Shown: positions 53,453 through 61,866, counted from the stretch's first letter. The stretch: 64,000 nt of DNA from Pseudomonas sp. dw_358 (GCF_018449655.1 NZ_JAAVUX010000011.1:1-64000); one strand, 5' to 3'. The notes: generated by a model not told the origin, from the sequence alone. Program-made: numbers and translations.

Positions 53453-53514
53453 CTGGAGATGGCATTCCTCCACTTACCAACCGCTGCGCCCGTAGCAGCT
53501 GATGATGCCTACAG
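53453..53514 (+). ncRNA. Fluoride riboswitch (crcB motif)
   Basis: The sequence GGAGATGGCATTCCTCC, then ACCAACCGCTGC and GCAGCTGATGATGCCTAC, follows the crcB-motif consensus: P1 with the GGNGATGG entry, the P3 stem ACCGCTGC/GCAGC and the pseudoknot-forming GATG..CCTAC. It lies directly upstream of a fluoride-exporter gene, the known target of this class. Confidence 0.92.
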
Positions 53515-53540
53515 ACACCTGATCAATACAGGGCTGTAGG
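53508..53540 (+). promoter_or_regulatory. Probable expression platform of the fluoride riboswitch
   Basis: CCTACAG at the 3' edge of the aptamer (53508-53514) is the exact inverse of CTGTAGG at 53534-53540. Pairing of the two would compete with the aptamer core, so this is a likely switching helix. No T-tract follows, which suggests control of translation or Rho rather than intrinsic termination. Confidence 0.6.
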
Positions 53541-53598
53541 CGTTCGCGCGAAAAATCCCTTTTTGGTCAGGCTCACTTTCCTTTGTGTGGCCGACCTC

Positions 53599-54927
53599 AT
53601 GTCAAAACTCAGAAAACCTGAACAACTCGTCCTGCTTCCCTACATCGGGAAATGGCTGGTACTTGCCAGCGCCGTGGCACTTTTGGCGGGATCAGCATCC
53701 GCGCTATTTCTGTTCTCCCTCGATCACGCCACTCAATGGCGCGAGACCCACCGCTGGGCCATCTGGCTGCTGCCGCTGGCAGGCTTTGCTGTAGGGCTGG
53801 TTTACCACCTGATTGGCAAGCCGGTAGATGCGGGAAACAACCTGCTGATCGACGAGATTCACGACCCGAAGCAAACCGTGCCGCTGCGCATGGTGCCTCT
53901 GGTGCTTGCGGGTACGCTAATCTCGCATCTATTTGGCGCATCGGTCGGACGCGAAGGCACCGCCGTGCAAATGGGCGGTGCTCTGGCCGATCAGATAACC
54001 CACCTGTTCCGACTGCGCCCCGAAGATCGCCGAATCATGCTCATGGCAGGCATCAGCGCAGGCTTCGCTTCGGTCTTCGGCACCCCGCTGGCGGGAGCAT
54101 TGTTCGGCCTTGAAGTGCTCGCCATTGGCCGCATGCGCTACGACGCGTTGTTCCCATGCATGGTCGCCGCCATCGTCGCCGATCAAGTCGGGCTGCTCTG
54201 GGGCGTCGTGCACACCCACTACGTCATCGGCGAGATCGCGCCCGTGCAGTTCTGGACAGTGGTGGCAGTGGTTGTAGCAGGCATCGTGTTCGGACTCGCG
54301 GGGCTGCTGTTCGCCACCGCCACCCATACCCTCGGGGCGTGGATAAAAAAGCTGATTCCCTATTCGCCTTTGCGCCCTGTTCTCGGCGGGATAGTGGTGG
54401 CCACGGCGGTGTGGGCACTGGATGCCTATCAGTACGTCGGCCTAGGCATTCCGAGCATCGTCCAGTCCTTTGCAGCCCCCGTTGCGCCATGGGATTGGTT
54501 CGGCAAACTCGCGTTTACCGTCGCATCACTCGGCACAGGCTTCAAAGGGGGCGAGGTCACGCCGCTGTTCTACATCGGCGCGACGCTGGGCAACGCGCTT
54601 GCGCCGCTGCTACACCTCCCATTCTCGATGCTCGCCGGTATCGGCTTCGTCGCAGTCTTCGCCGGCGCCGCCAACACACCACTGGCGACCATCGTCATGG
54701 CCATGGAGCTGTTCGGCCCAGAGATTGCCCCACTTGCCGCGATTGCCTGTATCGCCAGTTATCTGGTGTCCGGCCATACCGGGATCTATCACGCCCAGCG
54801 CGTGGGCCACAGCAAACACCGCCATGCCCTACCGGCTGATATCCGTCTTTCGGACATCAATAAATTTCACTCTCAGCGCAACGCCGTGAGCGCCCCGAAA
54901 AAAGTCGAGGAGGACGAACCAAAATGA
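53599..54927 (+). CDS. CLC-F type fluoride/proton antiporter
   Basis: The protein has 442 residues from the ATG at 53599 (MSKLRKPEQLVLLPYIG); in-frame GTG (53587) and TTG (53563) lie upstream. It belongs to the CLC superfamily and expels fluoride from the cytoplasm. The CLC signatures GREGTAVQMG and GTPLAGALFGLEV are present. The anion-site motif that is GSGIP in chloride CLCs reads AGNNLLIDE here, the hallmark of the fluoride-specific CLC-F branch. About ten membrane helices are visible. Control by the fluoride riboswitch upstream supports the assignment. Confidence 0.92.
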   Translation: MSKLRKPEQLVLLPYIGKWLVLASAVALLAGSASALFLFSLDHATQWRETHRWAIWLLPLAGFAVGLVYHLIGKPVDAGNNLLIDEIHDPKQTVPLRMVPLVLAGTLISHLFGASVGREGTAVQMGGALADQITHLFRLRPEDRRIMLMAGISAGFASVFGTPLAGALFGLEVLAIGRMRYDALFPCMVAAIVADQVGLLWGVVHTHYVIGEIAPVQFWTVVAVVVAGIVFGLAGLLFATATHTLGAWIKKLIPYSPLRPVLGGIVVATAVWALDAYQYVGLGIPSIVQSFAAPVAPWDWFGKLAFTVASLGTGFKGGEVTPLFYIGATLGNALAPLLHLPFSMLAGIGFVAVFAGAANTPLATIVMAMELFGPEIAPLAAIACIASYLVSGHTGIYHAQRVGHSKHRHALPADIRLSDINKFHSQRNAVSAPKKVEEDEPK

Positions 54928-55082
54928 GCAAGTCAGACCCCGATTCATGAAGTAACAGGCGGTCACCTGGGCCTGTTCGAAATGTTACACCCGAGCCTGC
55001 TTTCAGTGTGTACAAATCCCAACGCAGCCAAGGCTATCGTTGCGACGCTGTCGCGGGCATCGAGGAGGCTACATGATTTGAA

Positions 55083-56255
55083 TTAACGCTGGGCCTGCTT
55101 TGCCTTGAGAGAAGCAATGCAGGGGGATACGAACAGATTTCCTCGGTAAGCACCTATGGTGGTCTTCGCCGCCACCACCAACCACATTACCGCCAACATC
55201 AACACCAAAATCACACCCAGAACGTCAAAAAATGCCAAGTCCAAGATCACGCCTAATTTCAGGGTGGTCACGGCGTAGACGCCTAAAGGAAATGTGAAGC
55301 CCCACCAGCCCAGGTTGAACGGAATACCACCTTTCGCATATCGAGCAGTGATAAGCAGTGCCAAGAGCATCCACCACAAGCCAAGGCCCCAGAACAAAAT
55401 GCCAGCGATCAGGCCAATCCCTGCTGCCACGGCTCCAACATTAGCCATGCCGTGAGCGGCAAAGATGGCAGGGGCGTCGCCGCCGATGACCAGCATGCCC
55501 AGCGCTCCTGTTCCAATAGGCCCCAGCGATAACCACGATGATGCAGCCATGTTCTCGTGAGGCAATTTATGAAGCGCCAGGCGTAGCACCAGGATCACCA
55601 GAATGCTCAAGGCTACAGGGACGGAATAGGCCCACAGCACGTAGCTGGTAATCAGCATATTGAACTGCGCGCTCGCGTCGGCTAAATGTGGAGCGATCAC
55701 CCCACCACTGGCGGCAGCGACTTCCGCAGCGACAACGGGAAGTAACCACACAGCAGTCATCTGGTCGATGCTGTGCTCTTGCCGCGTGAACATCATGAAT
55801 GGAATGAGAACACCGCATGCCAGTGCCATGGCGACATCTAGCCACCACAGGCCATGGGCTAATGGTATTAGGGCATCACCCCAGGTCGGTACGCCATACT
55901 GCATCAAGCCGTTGATGATGGTTGCCAGCCCCATCGGGATCGTGCCGAAAAACATAGAGACGGTTGAATGACCGAAGATCTGCTTGGCTTCGTTGAAAAA
56001 GAAAACCCAACGTGCCGCGTACATAAGCGTAAAGGCACTGAAAAGCACAATGTTGAACAGCCAAAGTGCTTTTCCCGCGTATGACAGCAGCGCGATATCT
56101 CCTGGAAGCTGCCCTAACGCCAGGGCCAGGATGCCTGTACCCATCGTGGCGGCGAACCAGTTCGGGGTGAACTGCCGGATCGCTTCCCTTGGATTTGAGA
56201 GCGCCGACAGCGGCTGCCCTCCTTGCATTACTTTTGACAAGCTGATGTCTCGCAT
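55083..56255 (-). CDS. TDT-family transporter (TehA/SLAC1-like anion channel)
   Basis: This 390-residue membrane protein starts at the ATG at 56255, chosen because it follows a GGAGG site; a longer open frame upstream overlaps the LysR gene. It shows about ten hydrophobic helices. The opening FTPNWFAATMGTGILALALGQLP is the first-helix pattern of the tellurite-resistance/dicarboxylate (TDT) family, and GFTFPLGVYAVTT is the typical ninth-helix motif. Members move small anions such as dicarboxylates, sulfite or nitrate. It is divergent from a LysR regulator, which probably controls it. Confidence 0.85.
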   Translation of the reverse strand: MRDISLSKVMQGGQPLSALSNPREAIRQFTPNWFAATMGTGILALALGQLPGDIALLSYAGKALWLFNIVLFSAFTLMYAARWVFFFNEAKQIFGHSTVSMFFGTIPMGLATIINGLMQYGVPTWGDALIPLAHGLWWLDVAMALACGVLIPFMMFTRQEHSIDQMTAVWLLPVVAAEVAAASGGVIAPHLADASAQFNMLITSYVLWAYSVPVALSILVILVLRLALHKLPHENMAASSWLSLGPIGTGALGMLVIGGDAPAIFAAHGMANVGAVAAGIGLIAGILFWGLGLWWMLLALLITARYAKGGIPFNLGWWGFTFPLGVYAVTTLKLGVILDLAFFDVLGVILVLMLAVMWLVVAAKTTIGAYRGNLFVSPCIASLKAKQAQR

Positions 56256-56365
56256 GGTGCCTCCACGGCGTACTTCATCGGAGCAGTGCCTACAGAATAG
56301 CGGGGTGAATTTATCTTGGAAAACGGGTAATTTCTCTATGTCATACCCAATTAATAGGTAAGTTC

Positions 56366-57286
56366 GTGAAGCTGACTCTCCGCCAGCTCGACATTTTTCG
56401 AGGCATCGCTCAGCTGGGCTCGACGACCCGGGCGAGTCTGTCACTGGCTTTGTCTCAGTCAGCTACGAGCGCTGCCCTCCAGGAGTTGGAAAGCGCGCTG
56501 GGCACCCAGTTATTTGATCGGGTCGGCAGACGCCTAGTGCTGAATGACAACGGGCAAACGCTTCTACCTCAGGCCATCCGGCTGCTGGAAGCGGCGGCAC
56601 AAATTGAAGAAGGTTTTCAAAAGGACACGACGGCTCGGATGAGGATCGGTTGCAGCACTACAATTGGCAATTACATCATGCCCCTGCTGATCGAACGTTT
56701 GGCTGCGCGAGCGCCGGGCATTCAAGTCGATGTCATCATGGGCAACAGTGCAGATATCGCCAAGCAAGCCGCACAGCTTTCGATTGATATCGGCCTGATT
56801 GAGGGGCCGTGCCGCCAACCCGAGCTGACGATTCGTCCATGGTTTGAGGACGAACTAGCGATCATCGCAGCCTCAAATCATCCCCTTGCCGCTCAGGAAA
56901 AGGTCACTTCAGACGACCTCAATGCCGCTACCTGGCTGATGCGCGAGGACGGCTCAGGAACTGCTGATGAGGTGCTTCAATGGCTACTTCCCTACCTGGG
57001 CGACTGGAGCGACGCTCGCCGGATCGGTAGCTCCGAAGCCATTAAGCGAATGGTCGTTTCCGGCATCGGAATCAGCTGTTTGTCTTACTGGGTAGTGAGC
57101 GATGCAATCGCGGAAGGTAAGCTAAGGTTGTTGAACCATGACCTGCCGCCTCATAAACGACAGCTCCACATCGTGCATCACCGCGAAAAATTTATTTCTC
57201 GATCTCTCGAAGTCTTCTTACGGACTGTGGAAGACTTTGAGGTGAGTGGGGCTGAAAGGCTCGAAATCACATCCAATTCAGTGTGA
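56366..57286 (+). CDS. LysR-type transcriptional regulator
   Basis: The 306-residue protein has the LysR winged helix-turn-helix at residues 4-62 (LRQLDIFRGIAQLGSTTRAS and LSQSATSAALQELES), a linker helix, and a periplasmic-binding-like effector domain. The start is GTG at 56366. It lies 110 bases from the divergent TDT transporter, the usual layout for a LysR regulator and its target. The effector is unknown; a substrate of the transporter is the natural guess. Confidence 0.93.
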   Translation: MKLTLRQLDIFRGIAQLGSTTRASLSLALSQSATSAALQELESALGTQLFDRVGRRLVLNDNGQTLLPQAIRLLEAAAQIEEGFQKDTTARMRIGCSTTIGNYIMPLLIERLAARAPGIQVDVIMGNSADIAKQAAQLSIDIGLIEGPCRQPELTIRPWFEDELAIIAASNHPLAAQEKVTSDDLNAATWLMREDGSGTADEVLQWLLPYLGDWSDARRIGSSEAIKRMVVSGIGISCLSYWVVSDAIAEGKLRLLNHDLPPHKRQLHIVHHREKFISRSLEVFLRTVEDFEVSGAERLEITSNSV

Positions 57287-57581
57287 GTTTGCTGAACGCT
57301 TACCTTGGACGAACCGAGTAGAGCGAAGCACCTCCGAATGCTGCCAGAACTCCTCTAGGTGTCCCCAATCGCGCCCTGGAATCGTGAAGGCCACGTCCAC
57401 TCAGGCTGTAGGTCATTCGTACCACCCAGGGTGGTTTCGATGAGCACTGAAGTCTAAGCCCCCTTAGGCTAATCAGTGGCGAGTATGGCGATGATAGCCG
57501 TAGGCTACCCTCGATTGTAGTACTGCCCTGCTGGCGCATTTCACGCCTTGGGCGTGCTACCTACGGCAAGCTGGGTGCCTT
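57287..57581. other. Intergenic stretch without recognised genes
   Basis: I see no convincing coding frame here between the LysR gene and the AbiE-like operator. The palindrome CACGCCTTGGGCGTG near 57542 could form a short hairpin but has no T-tract. Confidence 0.5.
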
Positions 57582-57673
57582 AACCTTAGCCTAAAGTAGT
57601 TTATTAGCTGCACAGCTAATGATAGGATTTTGGCTAAGGTTAGCTGGAATGGCAACTTTTGCTGTGCAGCTAA
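57582..57673 (+). promoter_or_regulatory. Nested palindromes ahead of the AbiE-like operon
   Basis: AACCTTAGCC (57582-57591) and GGCTAAGGTT (57632-57641) are perfect 10-bp inverted arms. Nested inside is TTAGCTG-CA-CAGCTAA (57604-57619), a perfect 7-bp palindrome, and a further CAGCTAA half-site is at 57667-57673. AbiEi antitoxins repress their own operon by binding inverted repeats upstream, so these are likely operators. Confidence 0.65.
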
Positions 57674-57696
57674 GAAGGCACATGAGGCTAATGTAA

Positions 57697-58827
57697 ATGG
57701 ATCACTATCATCAACAAGCGGGTGGGGCCGAATTCGAGAACCTTGTCCTAGAGGAGCTGACGAGGATTCTCGGAGAAGCCTTCGGGCATGATGCGACCGT
57801 GCGACGTGTAGCGGGTATGCCATTTGCCTCTGCTGCTGACTCCGAGCCAGACGGACTGATTGAAATCCGAACCCCATACAAGACTCTGGTGGTATACGTC
57901 GAAGTCAAAAGACACGTCTACCCCCGAGACATTAGGGAAGGCGTTTGGGCGCTAAATAAATACATGCGTTACCAAGACCACTCACATGATGCTATTGGGA
58001 TGATTGCTGCTGGTTCGTTAAGCCCTGGAGCTAGGGATGAACTGAAAGCCGAGAACATAGCTTTCTTCGATCTGGGGGGCAGTCTTCACCTGAAGCATGA
58101 GACTTGGCTTATCAGCATCAATAAGCCCTCTAGACGCCTAAAGAATTACTCACACAGCGTAGATCTTTTCACCGACGCACGGGGGAGCGTAGTCCATGCC
58201 CTTCTGATGCACGCAAACGCTTGGCTGACAGGCGCGGAGCTGGCGGAGCAGGCCCAGACCTCTCCGTATACCTGCTCTGTCGTTTTGCAGGAACTGACGT
58301 TGCGTGAATGGGTGGAGTCAAGTGGGGGAGGACCTAGTAAGCGCAGAATGCTCATTCGTCCTGAAAAACTTCTAGATGCTTGGGCTGAGCAATGGCAAGA
58401 GCGCAAAGAGAAGCGAACGAGGTGGTACACCTTCGTTGAAAACCCTAAGCACATGCTGGCTCACTTAGCAGATCGCATAGATCGCGCCCGAGCCGACTTT
58501 CCGTGGGCGTTTACTGGAGCTTCTGCTGCTAATGTCATAGCTCCGCTGCTGACCAGCACTGATGGTGTGGAACTAATTGTGCCTAAAGGCTATGCAGAGA
58601 AGATGGCTGACATGGTAGGACTGAAGCCAGTCACCAAGGGGGCAAACGTCACACTCATCGAGCGAGAACCTGCAAGCTTGCTGTATCGCAACAGGCATGC
58701 GGGCCATCCAGCATTTTTGGCAAGCGCGTACATCCTGTATTTGGATTTGCTGGATGGCCGAGGCCGCAACAAAGAACTAGCGGAACATATCAGAGAGCAT
58801 TTGGAGTCATTATGGCAACGGGACTGA
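57697..58827 (+). CDS. AbiEi-type antitoxin with N-terminal PD-(D/E)XK domain
   Basis: The 376-residue protein has a restriction-endonuclease-like domain in its first 130 residues: Glu12/Glu14, Pro51-Asp52 (SEPDGLIEI) and Glu69-Val-Lys71 (VYVEVKRHVYPRDIRE). A winged helix follows at about residues 165-235 (AWLTGAELAEQAQTSPYTCS), and the C-terminal part resembles the AbiEi effector region (GASAANVIAPLL and LLYRNRHAGHPAFLASAYIL). It is translated with the next gene through a 16-base overlap. In type IV systems the antitoxin represses the operon and counteracts the nucleotidyltransferase. Whether the nuclease-like domain is active is open. Confidence 0.78.
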   Translation: MDHYHQQAGGAEFENLVLEELTRILGEAFGHDATVRRVAGMPFASAADSEPDGLIEIRTPYKTLVVYVEVKRHVYPRDIREGVWALNKYMRYQDHSHDAIGMIAAGSLSPGARDELKAENIAFFDLGGSLHLKHETWLISINKPSRRLKNYSHSVDLFTDARGSVVHALLMHANAWLTGAELAEQAQTSPYTCSVVLQELTLREWVESSGGGPSKRRMLIRPEKLLDAWAEQWQERKEKRTRWYTFVENPKHMLAHLADRIDRARADFPWAFTGASAANVIAPLLTSTDGVELIVPKGYAEKMADMVGLKPVTKGANVTLIEREPASLLYRNRHAGHPAFLASAYILYLDLLDGRGRNKELAEHIREHLESLWQRD

Positions 58828-59717
58828 AGCCTCGTACAGCGGATGGATACGATCAGGATGTTACCTCGGCATGCGAGAGGACGCTGCTCACGCTGCTGAG
58901 CGCCTTCGGGAATCTGAAGGAGACCCTGAGACTTGTCGGAGGTCTTGTTCCTCGCTACCTCACTCCTGCGACTCCTCCAGACGTTCCGATGCATGCAGGC
59001 ACCTCTGATGTAGACATAGTGTTAAATCTCGAGGTACTGGCTGCTGGCAATGAATACGCCAGCCTCGCGGAACAGCTAAATGCTCGCGGCTTCACCCGCT
59101 GGGTCGAAGAGGGACGAGCAGCATCGTGGCGTTGGCGTCGTCGGGTGAGCGAACATATCGAAGTCGTTGTTGAGCTTCTTCGAGACGCAGGTGATGAGGC
59201 GCCAGGTAGGTCCATCAGCGTCGACGGAGAACGGGTATCGGCACTGACAATCAAGCACGCGCGAATCGTCCACGACTGGTATCAGGAGAAGGAGATATCT
59301 GCCGAACTCCTGGATGGTGATGGAGTGTCAGTAGATGTTGTGCGATTTGCTGATGTACCGGCGTTCGTAATCTTGAAGGCACTGGCTCTGGATCAGCGTC
59401 AGGAGAGGAAAGACGCTGCTGACCTGATTCACGTGATCAGATATTCAGGCTCAGTCGAGGAAGTCGCAACACTATTCGTTGAGCGTATTCGTTCAGGTCT
59501 GCACCCAGAGGCGGTAGAGGACGGCCTGGCGGCGCTAGCAAGGCGCTTCGGAGATGACCAGCATAGTGAGGGCTTCGAGAAGGTTGGAGCAGTCGCCTAC
59601 GCGCGTTTTTACGGTGCCGAGGATGAGGATGAGCTTGTGGGGCGGCAGCGCTTTGCCGCTGGGTTGATTCAACATTTGCTGGCCGAGATTGAGACGCAAC
59701 GGGCAAGAGCCTCATAA
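58812..59717 (+). CDS. AbiEii/AbiGii-type nucleotidyltransferase toxin
   Basis: The 301-residue protein carries the nucleotidyltransferase signature GG (residues 43-44) followed by TSDVDIVL (Asp66 and Asp68 as metal ligands). Later residues include EVVVELL (third acidic strand) and the helical region VILKALALDQRQERKDAADLIHVI, usual in AbiEii-like enzymes. Known AbiEii homologues transfer nucleotides to tRNA and stop growth during phage infection. It overlaps the antitoxin gene by 16 bases, with its ribosome site (ttggag) inside the antitoxin. Confidence 0.8.
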   Translation: MATGLKPRTADGYDQDVTSACERTLLTLLSAFGNLKETLRLVGGLVPRYLTPATPPDVPMHAGTSDVDIVLNLEVLAAGNEYASLAEQLNARGFTRWVEEGRAASWRWRRRVSEHIEVVVELLRDAGDEAPGRSISVDGERVSALTIKHARIVHDWYQEKEISAELLDGDGVSVDVVRFADVPAFVILKALALDQRQERKDAADLIHVIRYSGSVEEVATLFVERIRSGLHPEAVEDGLAALARRFGDDQHSEGFEKVGAVAYARFYGAEDEDELVGRQRFAAGLIQHLLAEIETQRARAS

Positions 59718-60144
59718 GCTGCTCCAAATGGCACAGGGCACTAGGGTAGCCCCGCGTTCCTCAGCTCTTCCAGATCGCAGGTTCCGGGGCGCGGATTCAA
59801 CGCTAGATACCGCTACGCGGAAGAGGCCAGGGGTATGAAGGCTGCTGAAGGCACAATAATCATCTACCAGGTGAGCAAAGATGCGGACTACTTTCGCTGG
59901 CAGCCAAGCTCGGCTTCGACCGCATCGGCTCCTCTGTCTAACCGACCTACAGCCACTGGATTCTTCAGCGCTCGCGCTGCTCCTAGTCGCACCGCGTTTT
60001 GTGGGGGTTTGGGGCTGGTCAACCATGCTTCAGGCTTTCAGACTGCCACCACCTGTCTGGCTATCACGGTAGAGCTGCACGGCAGTGTTATAGTGGGAGA
60101 TTATTTTTGGCTGATTTTTGCAGGACGCATCCGGGAAACGACAT
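59718..60144. other. Intergenic stretch without recognised genes
   Basis: This 427-base stretch lies between the toxin gene and the DUF488 gene. Open frames of about 100 residues exist on both strands but lack recognisable motifs or good ribosome sites. A promoter for the DUF488 gene should lie near the 3' end; AGTGTTATAGTGGGA near 60083 contains a possible -10 box (TATAGT). Confidence 0.45.
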
Positions 60145-60621
60145 ATGGCTCTCTACACAGCAGGCTATGAAGGTCTGACCTTTGATGCCTTCTTGGCACA
60201 CCTCAAGCACGCGCAGATCGACAAGGTACTGGACGTACGGGAATACCCAGTTTCTCGCAAGTCGGGCTTTTCCAAGAAAGCATTTGCTCAGCGCCTGACT
60301 GATGCTGGTATTGCCTACGAGCACAGTCCGCCCTTGGGTTGCCCAAAGCCAATTCGTAACCGTTACAAGGTTGACGGGGATTGGGGTCAATACGCTCAGG
60401 ATTTCAGGGCATACGTCAGAACCCTGAACGACGTGCTGCTGAGCTTGGCTACTGATGCTACGGAGCAGCGTATCTGCATGGTGTGCTATGAGGCAGATCC
60501 AAATTACTGCCATCGGAGCTTGATTGCAGAGGCCGTCATGGAACTGGATGCGACCTCTGAAACCCGGCACTTGCCGCTCAAAATAGAGACATTTGCTGAT
60601 CTGCTTCGTGCGGTTGCTTAG
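60145..60621 (+). CDS. DUF488 family protein
   Basis: The 158-residue protein from the ATG at 60145 (MALYTAGYEGLTFDAFLAHL) is a DUF488 member. Diagnostic features are KVLDVREYPVSRKSGFSKKA and the Cys/His region CMVCYEADPNYCHRSLIAE. An in-frame TTG at 60118 would add nine residues. DUF488 has no established reaction; related genes are seen in defence and DNA-modification neighbourhoods. It overlaps the convergent gene to its right by 44 bases. Confidence 0.85.
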   Translation: MALYTAGYEGLTFDAFLAHLKHAQIDKVLDVREYPVSRKSGFSKKAFAQRLTDAGIAYEHSPPLGCPKPIRNRYKVDGDWGQYAQDFRAYVRTLNDVLLSLATDATEQRICMVCYEADPNYCHRSLIAEAVMELDATSETRHLPLKIETFADLLRAVA

Positions 60622-61405
60622 GCGGGTAGATCAGGCTGATGATGAGCCATTGATGGGGAAATCTGTGAATTGTCCCCATCAGGAGCATCAGATCCTTGGA
60701 GGGTAACTCTGTCTCCAGCTTATTCCTGAAAGGCGCCTCCCATCCATTCGCACCATGGGCTCGCCTTAGATTCCGATAAAGCTGGCTCGCCTCCCAGTCC
60801 ACAATCTTATGCGTGCGAACTGTAGGCGCTCCGTCCACTGTACACTCATAGGAGTAGTAAAAATCGAAAGGCACCTTTTCTAGGCGCTTGAGGCTCGACT
60901 TTACATCGTCTTGGTCAAACAAACCTGGCTGGCGCTGTAGCTTTTCGAGCTTTTCCAGCTCTTCCTCTGTCCAGGTTTCAGAAGACGCCTTTTTGATATT
61001 CAGGCCCAGAATTCTTCCAGGCCGAATCAATCCGAGTGTGACACCAGACTCAAGGCGAGCCTTATCCAAAGACTCGAAGCTGTCGTAGATCGGCAGCTTG
61101 TTCAATATCTCGCGACGTTTGCTCCAAGTTTTTTCTGGAGGAACCGTCTCCAGTCCCCTGATCGTATCAACCCCTATCTTGTGGCTTTCTGGCCGATGAT
61201 CACCGGGGCTTTTCTCAATCGAAGCTTCAATCCACTGCCATTTCGCAAATTTCTGCTCTTCGGTGACCAGGCGAAAAGGGACCGGATAGAGCCGTACCAG
61301 AGTGCCGTCCTCGTCTATGCCTGCGACGCACGATGTCTCCGAGTGCGCAGCGCTGGGCGTAGGGTACGTTTTGCACAGAATCAGAATGCGAGCTTTCCTT
61401 CTCAT
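60578..61405 (-). CDS. Unrecognised protein paired with DUF488
   Basis: The 275-residue protein begins MRRKARILILCKTYPTPSA and continues ETSCVAGIDEDGTLVRLYPVPFRL, a Cys-x-Ala-Gly...RLYP pattern shared by some poorly known families that often lie beside DUF488 genes. The core is hydrophilic, and residues 155-200 form a charged helical segment. It ends IHRFPHQWLIISLIYPP followed by a short polar tail (QQMSLF). Its last 44 bases overlap the DUF488 gene on the other strand. No catalytic motif is obvious. Role unknown, probably linked to DUF488. Confidence 0.55.
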   Translation of the reverse strand: MRRKARILILCKTYPTPSAAHSETSCVAGIDEDGTLVRLYPVPFRLVTEEQKFAKWQWIEASIEKSPGDHRPESHKIGVDTIRGLETVPPEKTWSKRREILNKLPIYDSFESLDKARLESGVTLGLIRPGRILGLNIKKASSETWTEEELEKLEKLQRQPGLFDQDDVKSSLKRLEKVPFDFYYSYECTVDGAPTVRTHKIVDWEASQLYRNLRRAHGANGWEAPFRNKLETELPSKDLMLLMGTIHRFPHQWLIISLIYPPKQPHEADQQMSLF

Positions 61406-61491
61406 GATCGTAAATCCATGTCGTCCATGATGCGAATGTATCGAGATCAGGGCCTAATGGCTACGTGGCATGTGGGAAATTGCATGGTACC

Positions 61492-61583
61492 TGACCACCT
61501 AATTGCGTCTGCACTGACCAGGCATTTGCATTCGATGTGACCACGTGTTTGCATTGCACTTGACCACACGCTCACCTGTTCGA
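61492..61583 (+). repeat. Four 23-bp repeats, array A (IS21-type end)
   Basis: TGACCA occurs at 61492, 61515, 61538 and 61561, exactly 23 bases apart. The units also share TTTGCATT in the middle two. Multiple short tandem repeats of this spacing are the transposase-binding ends of IS21-family elements. No transposase with matching orientation remains beside it. Confidence 0.75.
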
Positions 61584-61695
61584 TACCTCCTAGAACAACG
61601 ATGTGGGCGGCATTACCTGCGGCGTGCCGTCGAGAATGCACTCCCAACCCCATGTCCTGAGCGCGGACGTCTTCTTGAATGGGGATTCCATGACC

Positions 61696-61810
61696 ATCCG
61701 GACACCCATTCCACCGACATCCGGACACTGATTCCACGCTGATCCGGACACTCATTCCACAAGCATCCGGACACCGATTCCACGGCCATCCGGACACTTT
61801 CAGGCAGGCA
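61696..61810 (+). repeat. Five 23-bp repeats, array B (IS21-type left end)
   Basis: ATCCGGACAC occurs at 61696, 61719, 61742, 61765 and 61788, exactly 23 bases apart, most followed by NNATTCCAC. It lies just upstream of the istA remnant and is its probable end sequence, with several transposase-binding sites. Confidence 0.85.
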
Positions 61811-61866
61811 GCAACGCAGGACTATTCACTACTATCGACCTCTTTTTTCGAAGCGAAGAGGTCGTC

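Noticed and set aside
59835..60170. Open frame of 111 codons between the toxin gene and DUF488
   Set aside because: No motif, low-complexity Ser/Ala-rich product, and it runs into the well-supported DUF488 start.
61492..61810. CRISPR array
   Set aside because: The repeats are regular (23 bases) but contiguous, without unique spacers of 30 or more bases, and no cas genes are near. IS21-type ends explain them better.
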